Assembly: GCA_015039465.1 (NCBI GenBank)
Contig: MU129999.1
Location: 62,001-126,000, forward strand
Direction: 5' to 3'
DNA length: 64,000 nucleotides
Source of the DNA: Phlegmacium glaucopus
Taxonomy: Eukaryota > Basidiomycota > Agaricomycetes > Agaricales > Cortinariaceae
The stretch's first letter is position 1, and every line of letters starts with the position of its first letter. This document shows, piece by piece, positions 23,452-33,400 of the stretch. The notes below the pieces were generated by a model. It did not search any database. It saw nothing but the letters and a program-made list of their open reading frames with translations, and was not told the origin of the DNA. Made by a program: the position numbers and the translations under genes.

Positions 23452-24024
23452 TGAGGCTTCTCCTGCCCAAGAAAAAAAAACACCCACAACAATCCCATTC
23501 CCAAATCCAAACCTAATCCAAAAGGCCACCAAGTGACCATTGAAGGTGTTGAAGGTGTTGATGAGGCTCCACTGCGCCTCTTCCTGAAAAATCCAAGACA
23601 TATTATCAAGTCCAATGAAGATAGCAAAGATGAGGAAGACATTGTCATGAGAGACTCTGATGATGTGCCCCCACCACTGGAAGATGGTGACAAAGAGGAG
23701 GGGGAGGAGGGGGAGGAAGTTGAAGAAAAACCTGAAGAAACAGCAGAAGCTGAGTTGGGTAAGTAATTTTCCAAAGGTACTCAATTGTGATTCATCACTT
23801 ACCAGTCATTAGCTGATCTTCAATGAGGCTGGAATGCAACAGTCTATGCATTTTTCAAACCTGACCCCACCATCAAATATTTCAATGGATGAAGGGCACA
23901 TGTCTTTACCTGCCTTGTAAAGGCAAGGGTCATTCTCCAAGATGTGTGAATCATTATGTTGACAAGACAGATGCTTCTTCAACAAGCAACCTCATAAAAC
24001 ATGCCAAGATTTGCTGGGGTGATG

Positions 24025-24682
24025 TAGGGATGCCAAAGTTCAGTTCTGAACCAGTCCAAGAACCAGAACCAACCAAACCAAACCAAGTATCTGGTTCAGT
24101 TCTGGTTCTGGTTCAGCCTCAGCATCTGGTTCTGGTTCTGGTTCTTGATTGGCCAGAAATCTGAGAACCGGTTCTGAGCTGGTTTAAACCATTCTGAACC
24201 ACTATATCCCAAGGCAAACATTTAAGTAATATATTTACTTATTTGCATTATTTTACAGGTTAAATGGCACAATGTACCTGTATCTGTAATGAAAATATTT
24301 ATTCAAGTCACCAACACAATATATTTCCAATCAGAAGTACATCATTTTTTGGTCTGGCATAGTACATAATCAATAATATGTCTCATTTACTTTATAACTT
24401 CAGGTTTTATTAATATTACTATACTCCTATTGCAAGAATCCAATTCAAAGTTGTCACTAGTTGGTAAAATGATTTAGTAGTATTTTTTCTTTTCATGTTT
24501 ACTTTTAGTGATGTCATAGTTATAACACCAATACTACAAACTTCTGGCCTCAAATTTCAAGATATATTTATTTCTAAGAAATAAGATGTAATTTTAGAAA
24601 ATAAAATTTAAAATGAGAATTTCTTGTCTAATTGGTGATATCCTAACAAAAGTCTATTTTTAACTGGTTCTTATGGTTCGAA

Positions 24683-24718
<36 letters not shown>

Positions 24719-24792
24719 TTCCTAAGTGGTTCTGGTTCTGGTTCTGAGAAAATGGGTCCTGAACTGAACCGAACTGAACTTCAACATCCCTA
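24025..24792. mobile_element. hAT-type MITE with GGTTCT hexamer arrays, 8-bp TSD
   Basis: A 768-bp non-coding element. Left end TAGGGATGCCAAAGTTCAG, inverted right end TAGGGATGTTGAAGTTCAG. Perfect 8-bp target duplications GGGTGATG lie at 24017-24024 and 24793-24800. Removing it restores ICWGDDVVKAAS in the hAT transposase. Next to each end lies a tandem array of the hexamer GGTTCT or its variant (about 24050-24145 and 24665-24750). The middle is very AT-rich. Confidence 0.88.
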
Positions 24793-25576
24793 GGGTGATG
24801 ATGTGGTGAAAGCCGCATCTGAAACACATGACTTATCACAGGTGCAAGGTATTGTAGCAAAATATAGACTGGCAAATGCGTCAATTACAGCCATGTTTGC
24901 ACGAGCCAAAGGAAAAGGAGAAGTGACCTACTCACATAGACAGCACACAAAGACTGAGGCCAAGTAAGTTTCAACTTAATCCTTGGCACTTAAACTCTTT
25001 ATTTATTTCTTTATTTAGGGCTGAGATTGTCCATTGGGTTGCTGAAAACATGTGGCCCTTCAGTATTGTCAAAGATCAAGGTTTCCAAAGTCTGATGAAG
25101 ACTGGTCGCCCTGGATACTATATCCCATGTCCAGCCACCATTTCACAGGATGTTAGAAAGGTTTTTGTAAAATGTTGAGAACAAATTGCGAAGATGCTTC
25201 AAGTAAGTGTCAATATTGATAATTTAATAGAAACAATTCTTACTTACATCTTTAGGAGCATGATGGCACATTGAACTTTGCTATGGATGCCTGGACATCA
25301 CCAAATAACTGAGCATATGTTGCTGTGACCGTCCATTTTGAGGTAAATGGAAGTCCAATCACTATGTTGCTCAATCTTGTTGAAGTCACCAAATCATGCT
25401 TGGGGGTCAACCTCACAGCTGCATTTGCCAAAATCCTGGACGATTTGGGATATCAGACAAGGTCAGCTGTAATTAGCCAATTTTTAAATCTAATTACTCA
25501 CAGATGTTGTTAGATCCTCAGCATCACCTGCGATAATGTGGAAAATAACAATACTATGGTTCAAGAACTGGCAGAC

Positions 25577-26156
25577 TGTTAAGTTCGAGAATTCTATTCC
25601 GGAGTTTCGGACGGAGTCACAGACGGAGTCACGGAACGGAGTCACGGAAAGGATAGGACTTAGCCTCAGCTTATGTGCTGTGCTACCCAGAACCTTCGTG
25701 TCCTAGATTTCGGAGTAAGACGGAGCAGAGCGGAACCGGAAGTTGCAAAGAACTTAGAGGAAGACCAAGAGTGGGAAACTAAGTCGATATTCAAACTAAG
25801 GAAAACATACAAGTTTCGAGTACTTAAATATAAAAGGAATAGCATCCGAAATATAAAATATAAATATAAATGCTGCGTTCTGCTCCCGGAAGGGCCTGCA
25901 TTCTTGGGGTGAATAATCCATAGCTGGTGTGCTGACTGATGGTGGGAAAGTGATGACAAAGAAATAGTTGTTATGACAAAGGTGTGGTAAGGTGTTTGGG
26001 ATATCGTCGGAAGAGTCAGAGTGATACGGAGAAGTCTCAGAGTCGGACGTAGGAGGAGTAGAGTCGGAGACAAGGGAAAGTACTGGAACGGAGTACGGAC
26101 TACCGGAAACAACTCCGTCGGAGTCGGACCGGAGTAACGTGTGATGGAATGTAACA
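25577..26156. mobile_element. Solo LTR, TGTTA family, copy 2 (TSD CAGAC)
   Basis: A 580-bp element starting TGTTAAGTTCGAG and ending GGAATGTAACA, with perfect target duplications CAGAC at 25572-25576 and 26157-26161. It interrupts hAT relic 2. Excision joins MVQELAD to LLDDFPGPANRT in frame. It is rich in CG dinucleotides, unlike the hAT DNA around it, which marks it as a younger insertion. Confidence 0.9.
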
Positions 26157-27602
26157 CAGACCTCCTCGATGACTTTCCAGGACCTGCAAATAGAACAAGA
26201 TGCTTTATGCATATACTAAATCTCGTGGCCAAAAGTATCATAAAGTGGTTTGACATACCCAAGGCTCAGGCTGACATGGTCTTGGACAATGTGTCAAAGG
26301 AACTTGCACACTTCTTCTTCCTCAATGGTATGAACTGTTGGAGGAACTCAAACTCAATGCTCAAATTATGCCATGGGATGTCTCAACAAGGTGGAATTCA
26401 ACCTACGACATGATCGAATTTGCCACTGAATATTGTTTGGCCCTGGACACCATCACCAGCAAAAGAGAAATGAAGTTGTGAAAGTACAAGCTCAATGACA
26501 CAGAATGGGATATTGCCCAGCAGCTAGGAGACATACTTGAGGTATTTCACTATTTGTAACTGCTTTTCTACATTGATAACAATTGTTTTTAAGCTCTTGA
26601 AACAGGCAACCCTTTTTTTCTCCTGAGGAACTCCAAATCGTGCAACCATCATCCCTGCTATGGACCATCTTGACCAACATCTGGCCACAAGTGCCGTAAA
26701 CCTGTCCCTCTATCCACGTGGCTGCTACCTTAGGAAAATGTGTCCTCAACAAATACTATATGATGACTGATCATTCAGAAGTGTATCGTATTTCAATGGG
26801 TAAGTTTGCATCTTATTTTTCATACTTTCTGAATTGTTAAATATCTTCTAGTTCTTCATACATGCCATAAGCTCAACTACTTCAAATTAGCTAATTGGGA
26901 CAAAACCTGGATCAAAACTGCAAGGCACATAGTGCATGATAAGTTTGTTCCTACAGGGGTAGAGGCTTGGCTTCAGATACCAACCCAGTGGAGCCGACAT
27001 CATTGAAGGCTGCAGCCTGCAGGTAGTTCAAAGTTGTAAAAGGTGTGTTATTCATCATTGATGATAATTATTTTATTAATGGAGTGTTTTGTTCTGTTGA
27101 AATATCTAGTCAAAGAATATATTCAACAATCTTCCAGCTATTCGTGCCCCAAAAGCAAGTGATCTCCAGGATGAGCTCAACAGGTACCTTAGCACTGACC
27201 CCATGCATGTTGTTGACGTTCTTGGATGGTGGGCTGAGCGGAAACACACCTTTCCATGCTTATCCCAAATGGCATTGGATTATCTCTCAATTCCTGGCAA
27301 GTCATCAATATTGTTTTATTTTATTTCAGCTTTAATTAAATTATCCTTGTAGCTACTTCTGTTGACATTGAACATGTGTTTAGCAAAGGCCATATTTTGC
27401 TGTCGCACATTCACAACCAACTTTCTGTCCAATTGACTCATGCCTTAAATGTGTCTTGGTGTTTGGAGTGTTATGGGATATGTGAAAGACAGCGACGTGA
27501 TGGCTGTCACTGCGATGCCAGACCTTAAGAAAAATGAGGAGGAGGGCCCTCTTGATGACGACTGGGATGCAATTATGCTAGATAACTAGGGTAGCTCATA
27601 TA

Positions 27603-28237
27603 CAAGGGGGTGCCAGGATTGAAATGCCAGACCAGGGGTATGTAGGTTGGTCCAGCCACAGGCCACTTAAAAAAATATGACCCTCTCATGAACAGGTCTT
27701 CCAAATAGTGATTTTGCACAATTAGAGCCTGATAGTGGTCATTGAAAATATGTGGATGAAGTTTTCTAAGGTTACCAAGCACAGGAGATGAGAATATAAT
27801 TGATTTTATTTGAGTGTCATATCTTATCTAATCTAATATTAGTAATAAAATGAGAACTTATTTGAAATTTAAGCATAATACCAACATGAAACTCAATGGC
27901 CTCTAATACAGTAGGGTAACTATACACATTTCTAACTAATCACTCATCATGCTATCTTTTAGTCAAGTGTTCCACCACCTCCAGTCATCGATGCAGAAGG
28001 GTTTGCTGTTTGTCCAGACTGCTGCACATAAAATGCAGTCCAGGAGGTTTTGTTAACCTGGCACCATGGAACAGCTACCTGCAAGCAAGCTCAATTAAAA
28101 TGGGAGATAAATCTTATCATGTAAAAGTACTATATTTAGACTTGTGCCTGATTATGTATGTTGGTAGGTTCAGCCTTGAAGGCCTTATCAGAAAAATCAA
28201 CCCTAGGTAATTTTTTTTTGATCCTGGCACCCCCTTG
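27603..28237. mobile_element. Element with 18-bp inverted ends (CAAGGGGGTGCCAGGAT)
   Basis: The sequences CAAGGGGGTGCCAGGATTG at 27603 and its inverted copy ending at 28237 bracket about 635 bases without coding potential. No clear target duplication flanks them, so boundaries may be off by a few bases or the duplication has decayed. It lies just after the hAT relic 2 stop codon. A palindromic patch of ACCCTTACCC/GGGTAAGGGT units follows at 28280-28350 and may be part of a further element. Confidence 0.55.
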
Positions 28238-28351
28238 GGTTTATATACCCAATGTACCTGTGATACCCCCTATCCATACCCATTGAAACCCTTACCCATG
28301 TAGCAGGGGTAAGGGTACGGGTCAGTATTTTTTACCCAGGGGTTACCCCGG

Positions 28352-29982
28352 TCATTCTGACTCATTCACTAAATTATGCACACCAACATGAGTATTGCTG
28401 ACATATGCAAATATGTCTTTGTTGAAAGAGTATGAAGATGGGTGATGAGGAAATGAGAACTCCCTGACCTGTAGAAACAATGCTGGTGAAGATGAAGGGA
28501 AGATCTCAAGGACCTTGACCAATGTGGATTCCACAGAGCCCACAAGAGGAATAACAATGCAGACTTGGATCCCCAGGCCATCAGCAGTAGCCTGAACCTC
28601 AAAGTTGGTGATTACATGCTCAAAAACCACAGATGCAATTGAGATTGGCTCTGTGAGTGCATGTAGGTCATAGCCAAGATCTATAAGTGACAAGATGCCA
28701 GTCATGCTGGTCACAAGCAGAAACCGTCCTCCAGGTACCAAATAAATGGTTGAATTTTCTTGGACAAGATGTTAAGTTTAGACAAAGGGATAATGTCAGA
28801 GTAACACCAGATCAGACGGAACAGAACCAGAACTCCTACAATGTCCTGATTTCGGAACAGAAAGAGAACAGAAAGATGGAAGACCTCAGTGACTTAGAGG
28901 AAGAACAAGAAGAGGAGACTATGTTGATATTTGAACTGAGGAATACATACAAGTTTCGGGTACTTAAATAATAAAAGGAATAGCATCCAAAATATAAAAG
29001 ATAAATATAAAGTGCTGCGTTCTGCTCCTGGAAAGTCCTGCATTCTTGGGTGAATAATCCATAGCTGGTGTGCTGACTGATAGTGGGAAAGTGATGACAA
29101 AGGAATAGTTGTTATGGCAAATGTGTGGTAATGGGTTTGGAGTATTGTCAGAAGAGCCGGAATGATATGGAGAAGTCTCGGAGTTAAACATAGGAGGAGT
29201 AGAACCAGAAACATGGGAAGGTACTGGAATGGAGTATGGAGTACCGGAGACAACTCTGACAGAGCTGGACCGGAGTCACGTAACAGAATGTAACACAAGA
29301 TCCAAATTGCTGGGGTCATGATGGTAAACAATGTGAGTTGTTGTATAAGGGACACGGTGTAGAAATTAGGGGTCGGATTGAAGAACATAAGCTCGACTGG
29401 TTGCTAGACACAAGGCAGGAACTAGTGAGAGCAGGGATACAAAATGTATTGGTTCAATCTGATGAGGGTTACCACCCCCAAGAGACTAGAATATATACAA
29501 AAGTACAATGAGGCTGTGTATTAAGGCAGTGCTACAAGGACATTCCACTATTGTTCAGTATCCAGCTGGCTCATGATGATGCAATATGGTGCAATAACGA
29601 CGTGATTAGATCAAATATTCCAACACACGGTTGTTGTAATGATGTAAAGTGGTTGTTGCATGTTTGAGAGCAACAGTAAAACGGTGATGTAACAGCAAAC
29701 TCAAGCTGGGAGATGGACATTTTGTCGAGAGGGAATGTAGGGGAAAAAATATGATAGCTTGACAAGGCATGGCGCAGAAGGTGGATCCACATGTATCACT
29801 CACAGCTGACAGAGTGCAGAGTTTTGCAGCACTAAAATAATCAATGAGGATCACATTAACAATTATTTGCTGTGTTATCCCACCTTGCGAAGAGAGAGGA
29901 CATCTTGTGCTGTCGTCTGCACAAGAATTTGGATGAGTATGCAAGGCGAAAGGCTTGTGAAGGACACATTTCTGGTCATCAT
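28352..29982 (-). pseudogene. F-box-like protein pseudogene interrupted by a solo LTR
   Basis: Read from an ATG at 29982, the N-terminus resembles an F-box (ILIQILVQTTAQDVLSLRK), followed by a GT...AG intron and CCKTLHSVSCE, then MWIHLLRHALSSYHIF and FPLDKMSISQLEFAVTSP. The C-terminal part (from the LTR down to 28352) has NLDLVQENSTIYLVPGGRFL and LSLIDLGYDLHA, as in mushroom F-box proteins with a propeller-like tail. A TGA at 29796-29798 interrupts the frame where arginine is expected (SCE-stop-YMW), with other frame breaks between. The solo LTR 28770-29295 splits NLDL from VQEN, and removing it restores the frame. The family assignment is from memory of related proteins. Confidence 0.65.
28770..29295. 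mobile_element. Solo LTR, TGTTA family, copy 3 (TSD CAAGA)
   Basis: A 526-bp element starting TGTTAAGTTTAGAC and ending AGAATGTAACA, with perfect target duplications CAAGA at 28765-28769 and 29296-29300. Compared with copies 1 and 2, many CG dinucleotides read TG or CA, for example ACGGAGTACGG versus ATGGAGTATGG. It is therefore the most decayed copy. Confidence 0.88.
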
Positions 29983-30093
29983 GATGAGGTTCAAGTTCAG
30001 GCCTTATGTAAATAAAAAGATTTTACCGACCCCATGCAGTTATTACCATTTCTGGACCCCCTCGCTGAGCACAGTATAAAATTTCTACTACTA
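29983..30093. other. Short spacer
   Basis: Leader side of the F-box-like relic. No feature is seen. Confidence 0.3.
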
Positions 30094-30246
30094 TACTGTA
30101 CTATTTCATTCAATTCGGCAGTCACATGACTTTTTTGCACTTTTGAGAAATTCCAAAAAATCGGATAAATCGAAAATAAATTAAATCTGGGGTCAAAAAA
30201 AATCGGCGTGACGCGTGACTGCCGAATTGAATGAAATGGTACAGTA
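30094..30246. mobile_element. 153-bp MITE with 32-bp terminal inverted repeats
   Basis: The ends read TACTGTACTATTTCATTC... and, on the opposite strand, TACTGTACCATTTCATTC..., matching for about 32 bases with one mismatch. The trinucleotide CTA lies on both sides (30091-30093 and 30247-30249), which could be a TA or CTA target duplication. There is no coding potential. It sits about 200 bases beyond the 3' end of the OPT gene. Confidence 0.78.
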
Positions 30247-30454
30247 CTATCAAAATGAATAATTCGTAGATGTTTCTTCAAGGACTCAAATTCAGTGCCA
30301 TCATGAGGGTATGTATATCATTCCCAAAATAAAAGTCAAATCAACAAGGGGTTAAAGATGTCATCCGTTGTTATACAATTACAAATATATAAGGACATGG
30401 TAAAAAATACTTGGAGGGCTTAACCTCACCAAACCCGCCGCAGGAGCGAAAAGT

Positions 30455-33400
30455 TCACCAAGTACTGGGGCTGTAATACTCGAGTTAGCAAAGGAGGACT
30501 CTTGAGTATTATTATTTGCTACTCACCCGAAAGTAGCTCCAGGCGCAAGTGCGCGCACAGGCGTTCCGAGGCCATCTGCTCCCGTAAAGGGAGCTGTATT
30601 ACTGTATTACCAAACGTTGTCAAACAGTTGTGTCTTTCTAGATTAATTCGAAATTGCTTACCCCCACCAGTTGACGATAGTGTTTATTCCGATCTGAAAA
30701 GGATTTAGGAATAAGTTTCATCTCCAACTAGACAAAGGAAGTGCGATGGAGACTCGAGAAAGAAACACTTACGTTTCCATTCTGGGGGAATTGAAGGCAG
30801 AAGAAGACTATCAAGATGGAAATAGCCACTCCGGAATCGAGTGCAGCTGACAAGACATCTGGAATTCAATCGTCATTAACATTGAGCCATTAGCAACACG
30901 GATTTATCTCGTGACAAACTCACAGTTGTACTTGGTCCACCAGGAGAAATAGCGCCTAGAATAGAAATTTGATATCAGCGATATCTCACCAAATTCCGGA
31001 GTGAAGTTAGACAGACCTTCGAATCCAATACTGGAAAACGAAACCAACAAGACTGGACGGGAATCACGTTAGAGTTGAACTGTCACAGGGGAGTTAATGA
31101 ACTTACGCCCAAGGGACATAGTTGATGGCGGTAGCGGGAGGAATGAGAGCGGTTCCGCTGAAGATGACGGGCCTGAAATCCATTTGTCAGTATACAACCC
31201 GAAGATCGGTAGTCCAACTTGTTGGAAAAAAAGACCTTACATGCTAGAAAATGAACTCGTCGTCAAATCGCGAACTCAGAATGTTTGAAGGAACCTCACT
31301 TGATATATTTCATGATGCTGTTGGGGAATTTTTTGCTCAATCCCCAAGTAACAATAGGAGTGATGACACCAATGAGGAAGAAGAAAACAAGAGGACTTAT
31401 AGGTGGCCAATTGAGGATCATGCCCACATGATAAAGAGATTTAGAGCACGCACTAGTACGTCTGGCCTTTCGCGAACATGAGACCGGGACCGATGACACC
31501 CCACTATAGAACAAATTGATTCAGCTCAGATTAATATGGGGAGAATGTTATACAGTGACTTACGATGATACTTGCAGTGCCGAATACCTCTGTACTGGGG
31601 CAGATGAATCTATAGATTTATGAGAATTACAAGTAAATCATAACATTGATAACCTGAACTCACCCGTCCTTCTGTGTAGGCGTACACATGCCCCTATTGC
31701 ACACGTCAGAATTGTTGTAACAATAAATAGGTGAATACTTTACTCAATGTTGGTGAACATCCATGCTTGAACACCGAGTTGTACTGTTCCAGCGACAATA
31801 GTGGCTATAACCTAATTTCGGTTCCACATCAATTGACGATAGTGAATGATATGTTTGGAGACGTACCTGACTCCAAAACATAGCTCGGGGAGCAACTTTT
31901 GAAGGAGTTAGAGAGGGGAAGAAGCTTGAAGCCACCGATCTGCGTACTTTTCATATAATGACCGAGTTTGAAGTCAGACGCGAAGGTCAATGCTTGGTAC
32001 ATAGTCTAGGAAAGGTTGGTTGGGTGCACGAATATGAACCAGGACAGAAATTTTGCTTACAATGTAACCCCAGGTCTTAAACATCATCATAGCAATGGGG
32101 CGTCCGGGAAGAGCAAAACTTTAATCAATTATCAGTAAATTGTCATGAAAAAATTCATCAAGCCTTACCCAATGATCAGTTCAGTAATAACGCTAAAGGC
32201 GATTAGGAAACGAGACTTGAAAATAAACACGGAGGGCTAGAAGCTTACTTCAAGCCAATTTGCTGGTTGGTGATTGCCTGAATCATTCCGATAGGGATGA
32301 CATAGGCGAAGGCTGAATAACGAGATTAATATAGCAACGATCTCGCATGAACCGCGGTTGCATACCGATGCAGAGAGCGAGGACAAAGGCCCAAACGGGC
32401 ATCTCACTGGAATGACGATCAGCTAATTCTGTAAAAACCGGAATTGATTTAGGAAACTCACGTTGGCCAAACCTCAATACTAATAACTCCCAACGTAAAC
32501 ATGCTTAGGAAAACAATGAGGTACCACCATTCAGGGACTATATCACATGGATTTCCATCAGAGAGAAAGAGATGATTCAAATGAGTTACACACCTTGGGG
32601 ATATCTTGACATCAGCCTTGCATGGATATCAGGTTGTTCGTGAATTGAACGACGGGCCTGAACCCAGATTTGTTTTCGGAAATAGAGGAAAGCGTGCGTT
32701 AGAGTTGCTAATCAAGTCATTAACAAACTTAATAGGTTTATATATATTGGATGACGCGAACCAGTGATGGAGGCGAAGGATAACCTAGGGCGGTAAACCA
32801 TTGATGAGTATTAGCCTACCCGTTAGAATAGACAACCTACCCATATGATACAGCGAAAGTGGTCCTAATGCAGTGAATGATGAGATTCAGCGATGTTAGA
32901 AGGAGTCAAGTCTCACGAGAGGAAGAGTGGGCTGTAGTTGTGGTACGCTTCCAGATCGAACGTCGACTGAGGCGTGAGAATTCGTTTCACATCGTAAGTC
33001 TTCTTCTGATTATCGAACGATGTTCGAGATGATATCCTGCATTACATGGTTAGGACCAACAATGTAGAAGGAACTGAACGACTGACGGCATGTATAGTCC
33101 ATACCACGTGTTGGTGAACTGGCCTATTTGTTAATATTTGCTCATGACCAATCGCAAAAAAAACGCACGTAGAGTGCAGGGGTCAAGATCCCTAGGGTAG
33201 TGGTAGTGAGACGCGCCGAATAGATGAAAGTAAGATTTAGACTACTTACAATAGAAGAACACAAATCCGGCGAAAATGTTTGCTTCTGCCCACCCTAATG
33301 TCAAAGTAACATCAGTAAAAGAGACAAGCTTGTTCATAGAACGACCCTACATGGCGTAGCAAGAGGAGATCCAATATAGCTATAAAGTTTACCAATAAGG

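Larger units (their letters stand above)
23452..27588 (+). pseudogene. hAT transposase relic 2, interrupted by a MITE and a solo LTR
   Basis: A hAT-type transposase gene with several introns. An acidic N-terminal region (23533-23760) precedes a BED-like zinc finger (VNHYVDKTDASSTSNLIKHA near 23955). Later blocks are MDAWTSPNN, ITCDNVENNNTMVQELAD, PGPANRTRCFMHILNLVAKS, WDVSTRWNSTYDMIEFATEY, and the C-terminal dimerisation domain VDVLGWWAERKHTFPCL ... MALDYLSIP ... VFSKGHILLSH, ending at the stop near 27588. Premature TGA codons at 23890, 25176, 25310, 26479 and 26624 each replace an expected arginine (as in FS-stop-GTPN). Frameshifts are seen near 23905 and 26710. The MITE at 24025-24792 and LTR at 25577-26156 lie inside exons and remove cleanly. 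I did not find the terminal inverted repeats of the element. Confidence 0.82.
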
